Counted from the first letter of the stretch, positions 11,240 to 21,209 are shown. The stretch: 64,000 bases of DNA from Leptodactylus fallax (GCA_947044405.1 CAMRHE010000017.1:11557001-11621000), one strand, 5' to 3'. The notes: a model not told the origin generated them from the letters alone. Numbers and translations: made by a program.

Positions 11240-11800
11240 GTTATAATCCACACTGGAGTGATCAGAGCCGCTAGTCAGGGAGTGATCGCTGCCAAGGAGC
11301 TGCTGCTGGGGCTGCCGGGTTACACCGATCCTTCCATGCCCGGGGAGAGCACAGATAAGGGGCAGGGGACAGCCAGCTGCGGGGTGATCCTCCTTAAAGG
11401 GGTGCTCCTATGTCCCAGGTAGGGGTCCCAATCCTTCTAGCTCCAGCAGAGGGGCAGTCACAGGGGCAGTGAGGCTCCGGGCAGCAGCGCACTCCACTCC
11501 CGCTCTAGATCCCCCAGCACACAGCTCTGCTCTGCCCCTAGCCTGGACTGCCTGCCTGCAATTGGCCAAATATCCTGCGCGCTGATTGGTCCTCGCAGCC
11601 TCAGAGTCATTGGCGGCCGTGTCGAGGCTTCTGATTGGTCGGTGACATCCCCCTTCGCACCCTCATTCTTTTCTTACACTTGTAACTTTGCAACTTTTGA
11701 TTTTGTCGGACTGTTGGCTACAGGCGGCGGTGTGAGAGCGCTGTGTGCGGGGCTAACGGAGCGCGGCGCGCTATGGCAGGGGCTGAGGAAACTGTCGCAA
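11240..11800 (-). promoter_or_regulatory. CpG-rich promoter and 5' UTR with four evenly spaced CCAAT boxes
   Basis: GC and CpG content rise sharply (for example GGAGCGCGGCGCGC at 11759-11772) next to the LRR start codon. Four ATTGG motifs on the plus strand (CCAAT on the coding strand) lie at 11561, 11585, 11609 and 11634, spaced 24, 24 and 25 bp. Two of them extend to CCAATCAG, the preferred NF-Y site. No convincing TATA box was seen, so this looks like a CpG-island, NF-Y-type promoter. The transcription start would fall between about 11250 and 11530. Confidence 0.7.
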
Positions 11801-11899
11801 GTTGTCGCATAGTTTGTTGATAAATAAATCACATTGACGAGTAAATAGCGTGGGGATGTAGAGAGATTGGTGCAGTTACCAGGAGCAACCAGAGGCGCC

Positions 11900-12535
11900 T
11901 TCGAAAATGAAACAGTGTCGTGATTTGCAACTTATCACAGAACAGCCAATCAGATTTCATCTCATTAATGTGGGGAAATGCAAACAGTGTTTTCATTGGT
12001 ATCACAAAGTTATCCATAGCATCCAATCAGATTTCTGCTCTCATTTCTGAGCGGAAATGAAAGCATTGTCCTGATTGGAGGAGGTGTCACAAGTTTATCC
12101 ATAGCGCCCCCGTCCATCAGTCCTGCTCAAATTCTGTGAGGAAATGAAAGCATTGTCCTGATTGGAGGAGGTGTCACAAGTTTATCCATAGCGTCCAATC
12201 AGATTCCTGCTCTAAATTCTGTGAGGAAATGAAAGCATTGTCCTGATTGGAGGAGGTGTCTCAAGTTTATCCATATCGTCCAATCAGATTCCTGCTCTAA
12301 ATTCTGTGAGGAAATGAAAGCAGTGTCCTGATTGGAGGAGGTGTCACAAGTTTATCCATAGCGTCCAATCAGATTCCTGCTCTAAATTCTGTGAGGAAAT
12401 GAAAGCAGTGTCCTGATTGGAGGAGGTGTCACAAGGTTATCTATAGCATCCAATTTCTACCCTCATTTCTGAGAGGAAATGAAAGCAGCGTTCTGATTGG
12501 TGAAGATCCACACATGTCCACCAATCATATCGCTT
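11900..12535. repeat. 85-bp tandem array with facing CCAAT boxes upstream of the LRR promoter
   Basis: About seven units, decayed at both ends. The central units repeat at 85-87 bp, with CTGATTGG at 12071, 12158, 12243, 12328 and 12413 and a looser copy at 12493. Each also has CCAATCAG (12023, 12195, 12280, 12365; partial at 12450) and GAGGAAATGAAAGCA. Every good unit thus holds a CCAAT box in each orientation. It starts about 260 bp beyond the proximal CCAAT cluster and could extend the promoter or act as an enhancer. That function is inference; the repeat itself is plain. Confidence 0.85.
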
Positions 12536-12694
12536 CAAGATGCTGTAGAAGAAATAAAAATTTAAATTTCATTAGTTTCTATGGGAAAGTGCAGTGCAAA
12601 TAATCTTGTGCTGCGGGTTGTGAACACGCAGCATGTCGATTAGTACTGCACATTCAGCTATGATAGGAATCGCGGCTAAAATCTGTGACAAATC

Positions 12695-12863
12695 CATTAC
12701 CCTCACAGCTGTTCTATCACAGAAAGTCCGCAGAGTTTTCCTGACATCGCAGCTTTTCCGCTGCGGATATTTTTCTGCAGTGTGTGGATGGGATTAGCGA
12801 GAATCCCATCCACTTTGCAGGTAATGTAAAACGCTGTGTTTTCGCATTGTGGAGTCCCGGCCT
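12695..12863. repeat. Family C MITE fragment
   Basis: It holds the family C landmarks in order: AGAAAGTCCGCAGAGTTTTCC, CTGCGGATATTTTTCTGCA, GTGTGGATGGGATT, ATCCCATCCACTTTGCAGG, TGTAAAACGC and a GGAGTCCCGGCCTAA end. The same order recurs at 19.5, 21.2, 34.2 and 53.5 kb. The left half is missing. It abuts a family B copy. Confidence 0.7.
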
Positions 12864-13076
12864 AAGGCTGAGGCCTCACGTTGCGGTAACGCAGGGTTGT
12901 TTTTGTTGCAGATTGTGCTGCAGTTTTTTGAGCCAAAGCCAAGAATGGCTACAGAAGGAATGTGAAATATATAGGAAGCTTCTTATACTTCTATCTTCTA
13001 CTCAATCCACTCCTGGCTTTGGCTCAAAAATCTGCAACAAAAAAAGCACGTTTCCACAACGTGGGGCCTCAGCCTA
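12864..13076. repeat. Family B palindromic MITE, near-complete
   Basis: The left arm AAGGCTGAGGCCTCACGTTGC pairs with the complement of the right end (AACGTGGGGCCTCAGCCT). Inside, TTGAGCCAAAGCCAAGAATGG pairs with CCACTCCTGGCTTTGGCTCA. The whole 213 bp can fold on itself around a small AT-rich loop. It is non-coding; open frames through it are by-products. Confidence 0.8.
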
Positions 13077-13377
13077 AAGGTAAGTTCACACGGAGGAATT
13101 TGATTAGATTCTGTCTCAAAATGAACTCCAAATTCCGTCCTGAATCTGCTTCCCGTTGTATTCAGTGGGGGGCAGAGGCCAAAGCAGGACAATGAAAAGA
13201 TCTTGCTGCAGAATCCGCTCCGCAGACCCTGCTGATTAACCCTTTTCATCTGAGCTTAATCTGTGAGTAAAAGCCAAAGTAGAAAGCTGGGGGGGGGCCA
13301 AAAAGTGGAGAAGAATTTGAGGCAACTGTCCACCTCAAACTCCTCTTCGCTTTGCACCGTGTGAACATAGCCTTATA
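13077..13377. repeat. GTTCACACGG-type inverted-repeat element
   Basis: The left end AAAGGTAAGTTCACACGGAGG matches the complement of the right end, AAGGCTATGTTCACACGGTGC. It contains a G run (13289-13296) and no coding sequence. Confidence 0.55.
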
Positions 13378-13560
13378 GGTCATGCATAATTTAGTCAATT
13401 CTTTCAAGCACAGCTTCAGCCTCTCCTGACTCCTCCTCTTTCCTTTGCCAGACTTACTGTTCTTCCCATCATCTCCTTCGTTCCCAGCTGGACTACTGCC
13501 ACCCATTGCTATATGTCCTTTCCACACCTCCCATTTTTGATTTGCATTAAAATGTCTGTT
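13378..13560 (+). pseudogene. Possible LINE (L2/CR1-like) reverse transcriptase fragment
   Basis: Read from 13485, the plus strand gives QLDYCHPLLYVL, which resembles the SRLDYCNALLYGL stretch near the end of the reverse transcriptase in L2 and CR1 LINEs. The upstream codons are compatible but short and interrupted. If real, it is a small dead fragment without the catalytic motif. The match is short, so chance cannot be excluded. Confidence 0.35.
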
Positions 13561-13974
13561 TTGTTGAAGGTAAAGCAGCTGGGCAATGTTCCTAACGTGG
13601 CTTGTGCTCCTTCCTACTCATGATAGATTCTTCTTTTCTTCCATGTGTATATATTGTAAATAAAATAATATAAAGCTAGTGATGATGTATGGAAATGGCG
13701 TCCTCCACCTTGTGAGATTTTCTCGGTTTGTTTAGTAATAAATGCAAATATTTGAGTTCTGTGATGTCAGTTTTTTTACTGATCAAGATTTCCGTAAGGT
13801 AAGACTTAGGCGCAAGTTATATTCACCATAATCATGTATTCAACATACTTAGTTTTTACATTTTTTGCTTAAAAAACATTTAAAAAATACCAGTATTGTT
13901 TGCGCTTTATTGAACATTTTTTGTCTTGGAGTCTTTTGTGCACTCATTTCCTTACAAAGTTTTTTATCTTGATA
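13561..13974. other. Unassigned AT-rich DNA
   Basis: No gene or repeat end was recognised. Several AATAAA-like hexamers occur near 13660-13745, but nothing links them to a transcript. Confidence 0.3.
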
Positions 13975-14175
13975 AGGCTAAAGCGCCACGTAGCGGGCCA
14001 CAGCGAAAAAGCACTGCGGGAAAAACCGTGGCAGAAACACATCACAGTTTTTCCTGCTGCATTTTTCACAGAAAGTCCGCAGAGTTTTCCTCTGCGGACT
14101 TTCTGCCTTAATTAGACCTATTGGGAAACTACCAGCATTTCCGTAGGTATAACTGACATGTTGCGTTTTCCAAAA
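13975..14175. repeat. Family C MITE, left part
   Basis: Landmarks in order: GCCACGTAGCGGGCCACAGCG, GTGGCAGAAACACATCAC, AGAAAGTCCGCAGAG, GCGGACTTTCTGCC, AACTACCAGCATTTCCGTAGG and ATAACTGACATG. The core CAGAAAGTCCGCAGAG...CTCTGCGGACTTTCTG is a near-perfect palindrome. The right third is missing. Confidence 0.75.
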
Positions 14176-14186
14176 ACGCAACGGTT

Positions 14187-14388
14187 TAAGGCTAGGGATG
14201 CATGGTGGCTTTGACCACAACTCCCATTGTGCAACCAAAGGTTGCCAATGTCAGTGAAAGGAGTTGCATTGTGACCCCAACGGTTCTGCGGCACCCTCAA
14301 GGTTGCATTATGATTCCACTCACTGAAGAAGACGCAAGGTGATCTGTGGTCACGCACCCAAAATTGTTGTGTAGCCCTAGCCTTAAAA
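14187..14388. repeat. Foldback MITE with AAGGCTAGGG ends
   Basis: The left end TTAAGGCTAGGGATGCATGG pairs with the complement of the right end (TTAAGGCTAGGGCTACACAA). GACCACAACTCCCATTG and GTTGCATTATGATTCCAC give partial internal pairing. It has no coding content. Confidence 0.65.
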
Positions 14389-14599
14389 AGATGCAAAGAA
14401 GCAGAATAACCATGGCAATTCCTGCAAGAAAGCTACCTCATTTGGCAGAAATTCAGCAGCAGAGTTCTCCTGTGTGGACTTATGTCTGACAGCATGGCTG
14501 AGACGGACCACAATCTGTTTCCAAGGGAAACCAACATAATTTTGAAAGCAGTGTTTATATGAGTAGAGATATGGAATACCTCAAAAACATTCATCATTA

Positions 14600-14830
14600 T
14601 AAGGCTGGATTCACACCTGCATTGTAATCCGCTGCAGAATCCACTTAAAATCGGCGGAGAGAAAAGTCCTGCAAGGAGGACTTTTCTCTCCGGCAGACCC
14701 CATTATAGTTTATGGGTTCGCGGGTTTCCGCTGGTAATCTTTTTTTAAGCGGACAGGGACTCTGTCTTTTGGGTCCCCATGCAGACCCAATAACAGAGAC
14801 CCGAACGCTAGTGAGAACATAGCGTAAGTG
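14600..14830. repeat. Family A MITE
   Basis: It runs from AAGGCTGGATTCACACCTGC through GGAGAGAAAAGTCCTGC, AGGACTTTTCTCTCC, GACCCCATTATAGTTTATGG and GACCCGAACGCTAGTG. The AAAGTCCT core is an exact palindrome. The same segment order occurs at 5.3 and 35.4 kb. Confidence 0.75.
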
Positions 14831-14852
14831 GCACATAGATCATTACAAAATG

Positions 14853-15218
14853 TTTAAAGGGGACCTTTCACGTCCTCATGTATATGCAGTTTTACATACC
14901 GCTAGAAAGACTGGAGGTATCGGTGGTCTTAGTTCCACCATTCACCGTCAGAAGAGCGTTCCTGACAGTCTAGCTGGGCTGTACGCCCCCCCAGTACAGG
15001 GCTATGGACGAGAACTGTCAGGGAGGGCGTTCCTCACAGCCCAGCTAGACTGTCAGGAACGCTCTTCTGACGGTGAATGGTGGAACTAAGACCACTGATA
15101 TATCCAGCCCCGGGGCACATAACGGGAAAGTCAACAGTGTGCTGAATTCAGCGTGCTGTAGGCTTTCTAACGGTATGTAAAACCGCATATACATGAGGAC
15201 ATGAAAGGTCCTCTTTAA
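14853..15218. repeat. T2-type MITE forming a long, nearly complete hairpin
   Basis: The ends are TTAAAGGGGACC and the complement TTAAAGAGGACC, flush with TTAA, as in T2-type (Kolobok) MITEs. Both end arms (about 14853-14900 and 15168-15218) and long inner arms (about 14930-14990 and 15030-15095, built on CACCATTCACCGTCAGAAG and its complement) pair. The remaining loop is short. Transcribed, this 366 bp would make a long double-stranded RNA stem. Confidence 0.85.
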
Positions 15219-15416
15219 GGCTCAGGCCACACGTTGCAAAAAAACTGCGTTTTTTTTGTTGCGTTTTTATGCCAAGAGTATCATAAAGAATGGGACATTT
15301 ATAGATAGTGCTTATACTTTTCCCTTCTAAATTCACTCCTGGCTTTATCACAAACAACACAGCAAAATCTGCAACAAAAAAAGCAGCTTTTTCCGCAACG
15401 TGTGGCCTCAGCCTAA
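15217..15416. repeat. Family B palindromic MITE
   Basis: The left end AAGGCTCAGGCCACACGTTGC pairs with the complement of the right end, TTAGGCTGAGGCCACACGTTG. Internal arms with AAAAAACTGCG and GCAACAAAAAAAGCAGC also pair. It sits flush against the T2-type element, sharing the TTAAGG junction. Confidence 0.8.
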
Positions 15417-15869
15417 CTTTTTAAATTTATGGTCAGTGAATTTACTATCGGTAACTTTGATGTCATCGTCTACATTGACACATCCTGTTGTAGAGAATCG
15501 CTTGCATTATTTCCCCCTATATCAATATCGGTTTTACACGAGGCGAATATAACATCTTGGTGTACATCTGCTCGTAACACATGAGGGACAGGACACTACC
15601 ACGATTGTGCACACTCCACTGTCCAGCTGCACGCAACACGCAGACAAGAGGCTGCATCCTCCCCTCAAGGGTTTTCAGGTCATTTGGAAGCTGTCATGCA
15701 TTGAACCAATCTCCTTATTTCAAAGGGAACAGACTTTCTGATGGAAGGCCAGCTCTCCGAAGTCTGACAGTGTGCTCTTTGTTGTGGGGGGCTCTCTGTG
15801 AGTTGGGCTACACACAGGTGGGCTAGGGAAATGGCCACTCATCACCCGGTAACCTCAGGGTGTTTAATT
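15417..15869. other. Unassigned DNA
   Basis: No repeat end, exon or RNA gene was recognised. The frame at 15581-15826 has no domain. Confidence 0.3.
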
Positions 15870-16690
15870 CTTAAAGAGGACCTGTCACTTTCCTGCTTTT
15901 GGCTACATTGCAAGTACTCTGGTTTTTGCTTTTTTTTTAATAAACATTTTCAGTTAGGCTTCTTGTACACGGCAGTGATGTTTTTGACGGATCTAATGGC
16001 CATTTAAACAGACCATTTTACATCCATTCCATTCTGTTTTTCCATTTTTGATGACCGAATTCCCTCAGTTTTGCATCAGTTTTTATCTTCATTGGTCTAT
16101 GTTTTTGACCCAACCCACTCATCCAATTTGACAATCTATTTCATGTCCATTAAAAAGGGGTCCATAGACTTGCATTGAGTCCATTTGGACTTCAAAACTG
16201 CCAAGGATAGTGCATGTCCGTATATTGATGGGTGTGAAAAACGGACCATCAAAAAAACGGACTTGTGAATAGACACAATGGGGAACATTTATTAAGCTAT
16301 TTGCGCCTTTCTTGGTGTAAATTGCGCTTGTGGTCTTTTCCTGCCCTTCGATTCATTTATGCAGCATTAGCGCCTTTTTTTCTACGTGTTATGCCACCCT
16401 CGCCAGTTTTGCTTTTTATTGAGAAAAGGGGGCATGGCCTAAATGGAGATCCTATAGACACTGTATTTATGACTTGCGCCTTTATAAAAAAGGGCAAGAA
16501 AAGGCGCAAATACCCTCCAGTCCATGGGCAGCGTAAAAGAGCCCATCAGGACAGACTGCGTTTAAAAAGGAGCAATAATGCAATTTTTTTAGCAAAAAAA
16601 GGGGCAAAGTGCAGATGGCTTATAAAGGCGCATCTAAACTAACACATGTGCAACATTTAACAAGGAGGTGTGCCTACATCATAAATAGAC
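15870..16690. repeat. Two or three old MITE-like elements
   Basis: 15872 opens with TTAAAGAGGACCTGTCAC, a T2-type left end, whose right end was not found. 15955-16270 has a GACGGATCTAATGG to ACGGACTTGTGAAT inverted relation. 16280-16690 has ACATTTATTAAG and GCGCC-rich arms (TTTGCGCCTTTC, AAGGCGCAAAT). Frames here, including the 125-codon one at 16265-16642, come from these arms. Confidence 0.45.
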
Positions 16691-16699
16691 ACCACAATA

Positions 16700-16820
16700 A
16701 GGCCGGAGCTCCATGTTGCGAAAACGCAGCAAAAAAAAATCCAGCGTTTTACATTACCTGCAAAGTGGATGGGATTCTGGCTAATCCTATCCACACATTG
16801 CTACATGGGGTCTTAGCCTA
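16700..16820. repeat. Family C MITE fragment, reverse orientation
   Basis: It contains AAGGCCGGAGCTCCATGTTGCG, AACGCAGC, GTTTTACATTACCTGC, AAAGTGGATGGGATTCTGGC and the right-hand ATGGGGTCTTAGCC. Most of the family C body is deleted. Confidence 0.6.
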
Positions 16821-17225
16821 AAACTAGCCTAAAAAAAGGTGCACCTGCAAAAAATATAGCCAAAAAGGGGACAGATTAGTTTTTCACTGTCGTGTACAAG
16901 GGCCCTTACTTTATGATAAGTTATGCATTTTCACAAGAATGCATTTTCGCAGACCCTCACTAAACTGTCCTGAAGCTGGTCAGTCTGCAAACGAGAACAT
17001 TCTGTAAAGCTCTACAGAGATAATGCCGTAGCCCCACATTTGCAAAAACATCAAGCGATGACTGATTATTTTGTGACTCTGAGTCACAGTCGTGGTAACA
17101 TTCACTTGCATTAGTGCAGGTCTCACAGAAAACTTTTGGTGGGCAACCAGAGTTATGGCCAGAATCACCATGCAGCCCCAGTGTAGTTTACATTCTGAAA
17201 TTGAAAACCCCTACAGATCTTAGTC
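16821..17225. other. Unassigned DNA
   Basis: No recognisable gene or repeat. A short palindrome around GTCACAGTCGTGG lies near 17080, nothing more. Confidence 0.3.
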
Positions 17226-17396
17226 TGAGGCCCCATGTTGCGGAAAATCTGCTTTTTTTGCAGATTTTGCTGCAGTTTTTTATAGTTAAAGCCAAGAGTG
17301 GCTTCAACTGGAATGGAAACTATAAAGAAAATACTTGTACTTCTGCCTCCTGCTCAATTCACTCCTGGCTTTAGCCTAAGGCTGAAGTCCCACAAT
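17226..17396. repeat. Family B MITE, partly degraded
   Basis: GAGGCCCCATGTTGCGG and TTTTGCTGCAGTTTTTTATAG lead to AAAGCCAAGAGTGGCTTC, with the inverse ACTCCTGGCTTTAGCC and a CTAAGGCTGAAGTCCCACAATGCGG end. The right arm is shortened. Confidence 0.65.
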
Positions 17397-17479
17397 GCGG
17401 GTGTCAGACACTCACTGATCTTCAATTGATAGGTCGTTAGTTATTACGCCTGGAATACCCCTGTGAATATGTTGCAAAT

Positions 17480-17730
17480 ACACAGCGTTTTTGGTTGCAG
17501 GGGAAACACCACAGCAAAAAACCCGACGTATTACATTACCTACAAAGTGGATGGGATTCTGGCTAATCCTATCCACACATTGCAGAAAAAATATCCATAG
17601 CGGAAATACTGCAATGTCAAAAACCGTTGCGTTTATGGAAATCGCAGCATGTCACTATACCTACGGAAATGCTGGCGTTTTCCTTTTAGGTAAAATATGG
17701 GCGGAGAGTCCGCAGAGGAAAACTTTTGAC
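17480..17730. repeat. Family C MITE, reverse orientation
   Basis: AACACCACAGCAAAAAACCC, TACATTACCTACAAAGTGG, ATGGGATTCTGGC, GCAGCATGTCACTATACC, GGAAATGCTGGCGTTTTCC and GAGTCCGCAGAGGAAAAC form the reverse of the family C order. The far end is lost. Confidence 0.7.
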
Positions 17731-18455
17731 AGCAAAAATAATACATGACATAGCTGTATTTTTGCTATCAAACACACCAAACCCTGAGTGAAATGTAACG
17801 GGTCCCATTATATCTTAAGGAGAATTCATTGGTATCCTAAATGAATAGGATCTGAGCTACGGTCACCGGGATCGACCATAACACAGTCTACAAACTTGTC
17901 TGCTTCCGGCTCTTAGTTTGGGGGGTCACAGCTCCCAATATCAGCTGATTGGTTGGAATGCCAAGTGTTAGACCCCACCGATCCAAGGATAGGTCATCAA
18001 TTCCCTGAAAATCCCTTTCGTATACAAAAAACTGAAAAATCCCTAAAACGAAGATGTTTTGTCCCAGTTGGATATTAATATCTGTGTAGATACAAACACA
18101 TGCTTAGCCTGTATACAAGATTTATCCACAAAAATAGCCCGGCCAATAAATTGTATTTTACTTGGTTCCATATTTAGCCTGAGCTCTATAAACAGCTTCA
18201 CTTACATGCTGTCACTTGATATGTCATGTGGGATCACACTCCTGCTGAAATCATTCACACCTTGCAGTACAGTAGCCGAGCTCTGGATAGGTCACATTCT
18301 ACCTTCTTGCTTTTCTAATAAAAATGTAACAATTTGCAAATCATTTTTCATCACCTTCAGATGGAGTCTCCCCCATATAGCCTGCGTATATTACTTTATA
18401 TCTATTATTAGATTGTATTACCCGACTATCGCAGGTTACTTTTTATCTTTTGTTT
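17731..18455. other. Unassigned AT-rich DNA with a remnant of a TTAAAGG-type element
   Basis: 17940-18020 carries GATTGGTTGG...GACCCCACCGATCC...GATAGGTCATCAATTCCCTGAAAA, a recurring piece of the T2-type family at 19.1 and 20.8 kb. The 150-codon frame at 18059-18511 has no recognisable domain and runs into the next element. Confidence 0.4.
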
Positions 18456-18885
18456 TAAAGGGAATTTATCTAGTCCAAAATTTTTTCCAATCCAAAAATA
18501 GGGGCTTTTGATGGGAGCAAAACCATACCTTTGTGGCCACAAACCAATGAAGCAAAGTAGAGATAATCATCTTTTTATGGATGTGCAATTCAGCCTGCAA
18601 GTGCACTGGAGGCGGGGCCTGAGTTACCAGATTTGTCTACAGACAGCCACAAGTGCTCCTGAGCTCCTATAGAATCACTTCCCAAATGTACCCCTTTACC
18701 TGTTATTGACATTTTCAGGTTCTGCCTGCATTATGACTGTCTGTAATGAAATCTGTCACAGCAGGCCCCGCCCCCAGTGCACTTGCAGACTGATTTGCAT
18801 GTCCATAAAAAGATGATTATCTCTGGATTGCTTCATCAGTTTGTGACCATAAAAGTCAGTTTTTGCTACTATTAAAGGCCCTTAC
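18456..18885. repeat. Foldback element with arms of about 140 bp
   Basis: Left arm (about 18500-18645): GTGGCCACAAACCAATGAAGC, AGATAATCATCTTTTTATGG, AAGTGCACTGGAGGCGGGGCC. Right arm (about 18735-18880): GGCCCCGCCCCCAGTGCACTT, CCATAAAAAGATGATTATCT, GCTTCATCAGTTTGTGACC. They pair over most of their length with a roughly 90-bp loop. A TTTTAAAGGGAATTTA left end suggests a T2-type origin. Confidence 0.8.
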
Positions 18886-19118
18886 ATGGCACCATTATTG
18901 GTTTGGGAGGCATTGTGGGCCTAACCAATTTTCTTAAGGAAATTTTTCAGATCTGGGGCTTATTTGCTCAGCAGTTCAAGTTCTGAACTCTACAGAGCCA
19001 TACAGTGGTTCTGTTATCTAATGGTGGTTTCTATACTCCATGTTATTCTATGGAGAAATAAATTCTTAATTCGTACATGGCATAATTTTCTGCTGGTCAG
19101 GGGCATTGGAGGGAGAAG
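18886..19118. other. Short unassigned spacer
   Basis: DNA between two elements; no feature recognised. Confidence 0.3.
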
Positions 19119-19515
19119 TTAAAGGGGTTTTCCAAGACGTATTAATTGATGATCTGTCCTTGGATAGGTCATCAATTGAAGATGAGTAAGGGTCCGCAGC
19201 GGGGATTGACTGTTTGATTCAGCAGCGATCTCTGACTGCCGCTTCCACTTCACAAGCCATGTAATATCACTTTCGTCAGTCACATTGCCTGTTGGCAGTT
19301 CAGTCCCAAGTAAATGGGCTGAGTTGCAATAACAAACACAACCACTATACAAATGTATGGCTCTGTGCTTAGTAAGAACAGGTCATAGTGTTCACCTAAA
19401 CACTGCAGCTTCCTCAAACTGCTGATCGGCTGGGGGCCCTAGGTGTTGGTTTCCCACCAGTGATGACCAATCCTAAGGAGCGGCCATAGTTATTTAGCCT
19501 AGAAAACCCCTTTAG
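19119..19515. repeat. T2-type MITE (AAAGGGGTTTTCC ends)
   Basis: The left end TTAAAGGGGTTTTCCAAGACG and right end AGAAAACCCCTTTAGG are inverted. Inside are the family pieces GGATAGGTCATCAATTGAAGA and GATCGGCTGGGGGCCCTAGG. It has no coding sequence. Confidence 0.75.
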
Positions 19516-19795
19516 GTTTTTCCCGCATCGCTCTTCACAGAAAGTCCGGAGAGGTTTCCGCTGCGGACTTTCTGCTTCCATTATACATATAGGGAAACCG
19601 CCGGCATTTCCGTAGGTATAATTGACATGCTACGACTTCCAAAATGGCGATGGTTTTGGAAATTGCAGCGTTTCCGCTGTGCATATTTTTCTGCAATGTG
19701 TGGAAGGGATTTGTGAGAATTGTATTCACTTTGCAGTGACTGTAAAATTCTGCTGTTTTTGCGTTTATGCCACGTGGGGTCCCAGCCTTAACAGG
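19516..19795. repeat. Family C MITE, near-complete
   Basis: CACAGAAAGTCCGGAGAG, GCTGCGGACTTTCTGC, AAACCGCCGGCATTTCCG, TAATTGACATGCTACG, GGAAATTGCAGCG, CAATGTGTGGAAGGGATT, ATTCACTTTGCAGTGACTG and CCACGTGGGGTCCCAGCC appear in the standard order. It follows directly after the T2-type element. Confidence 0.75.
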
Positions 19796-20803
19796 GGCAT
19801 GTGCCCTAAGCATTGGTTGCCAGTGGGGCACCAACAAGACACTTCGCTTGCGTTTGGGTATTTAGACACAGGGTGAGGGCAGTAAACTATACGTTTGCCT
19901 GTATGGCCTAGCAAAAGGTTGTGTCTGCGTTGAAATCTGCAGCAAAATGTGCCGCAAAATATGCAAAAAAAGATTGCAGTAACATGGTTAGAAAAAAGTA
20001 AAAGGAAAAAAACACAAACCAAAAAGTGAGAAAGAAGAATGGGGTAAAGTAAGTAGAAAAAGGATAAATAAAAAAAAGTGTGTGTTTGGGGTGGGGGGGG
20101 GGGCGTTATAGCGGTTCACCTACCCATACCCCCAGACATGCTCAGTCTGACAGTCAGGTAAAGAAGGTGACCAGACCAGGACCAAAAAAAAACAACAAAA
20201 AAACAAAAACATTAATTTGAAAAATTAAAATTCTAAAATAAAACATAAAAGGAGACAAAAATTGAATGCCCAGAAGAATTTGATATTTTCAAGTCTTGCA
20301 AATTTACTCCTCAGCAGCGAAGTCACAGAACAGACATGATACAAGCAATAAGGATCAGTCCAATCTGCTGCTTTCTCTGCTTGCATCGCCTGCACACGTT
20401 TTACATTTTTCACACTCTCAGCTTTTGCTCACAGGGGGATTTTTTTATGTATATATATTTCTCCCACCGCGGCGACTTGGGTTTTAATCACAACATATGA
20501 AGTGTCACAGCAGACAGACACGAGACGCTTGTTATAGTAGGAAGGAAAGAGGCAACGAAAACCCTTCACGATACAGTGCGTAATAAAGAAAACAAAAAGC
20601 TGCCTCTGGGCGTATCTGCCAGTTTCTAGGGAATTCAGCACCTGCCCTTCTAAAAAAGCAAAGCAAAACATGACATAACTGCAGGGGATTATGGGTAGAC
20701 ATGCAGAATAGAAAAAACTCTGTGTATTCTTTATAAGTAGGAATGTAAATAACGTTAGAAAATTGATGTTTTTGTATATTTCCAGAGTATAGAGGGACAG
20801 AAC
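19796..20803. other. Unassigned DNA with A-rich and G-run tracts
   Basis: Purine-rich stretches (19990-20080 and 20180-20260) and a G run at 20091-20102 dominate. No exon is supported; frames at 20225-20837 are short and domain-free. Confidence 0.35.
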
Positions 20804-21209
20804 TTAAAGGGTTCTCCAGGTCTATGATATTGATCACCTGTCCTAAGGATAGTTCATCAATATCTGATCAGTGGATCTGACATCTGGAACCCCCACAGAT
20901 CAGCTGCAGCATTTGGACAAGTGATGTGGCCTCCCTGCTTACCAAGCACAGCGCCGTACATTGTATAGTGTCTGTGTATGGTATTGCAGCTCAGCCCCAT
21001 TCATTTAAATGGGACTGAGCTTAAGTATGGTCATGTGATCTATGGACGTGACATCACTGACCTGAGAAGAGAAATGATCCCAAAATGATGCAAGCTCTGC
21101 AAACAACTGATCAGCCAGGGGTCTCGGGTGTTGAATTTTGCCAATCTAATATTAATGATTTAGTCTAAGGATAGGTCATCAGTATCATAGTCCCTGAAAA
21201 CCCCTTTAA
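20804..21209. repeat. T2-type MITE, complete
   Basis: TTAAAGGGTTCTCCAGG at the left and CCTGAAAACCCCTTTAA at the right are inverted and flush with TTAA. Inside, AGGATAGTTCATCAATATC near the left is mirrored by AGGATAGGTCATCAGTATC near the right, and AGCTCAGCCCCATTCATTT pairs with AAATGGGACTGAGCT. Confidence 0.8.

Noticed and set aside
11049..11251. Start of the LRR exon at GTG 11251
   Set aside because: A good ATG lies four codons downstream (11239-11237), directly before a typical signal peptide. GTG starts are rare in vertebrates.
11021..11422. 133-codon plus-strand frame over the LRR exon and promoter
   Set aside because: It is antisense to the exon with the signal peptide and LRR cap, and arises from high GC content with few stops.
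11773..11820. Short plus-strand frame (MAGAEETVASCRIVC) at the CpG island, as the start of a divergent gene
   Set aside because: It stops after 15 codons and no GT donor fits before the stop. A divergent transcript is possible but not supported.
18059..18511. 150-codon plus-strand open frame
   Set aside because: AT-rich sequence with no domain; it runs into a foldback element and has no start or splice support.
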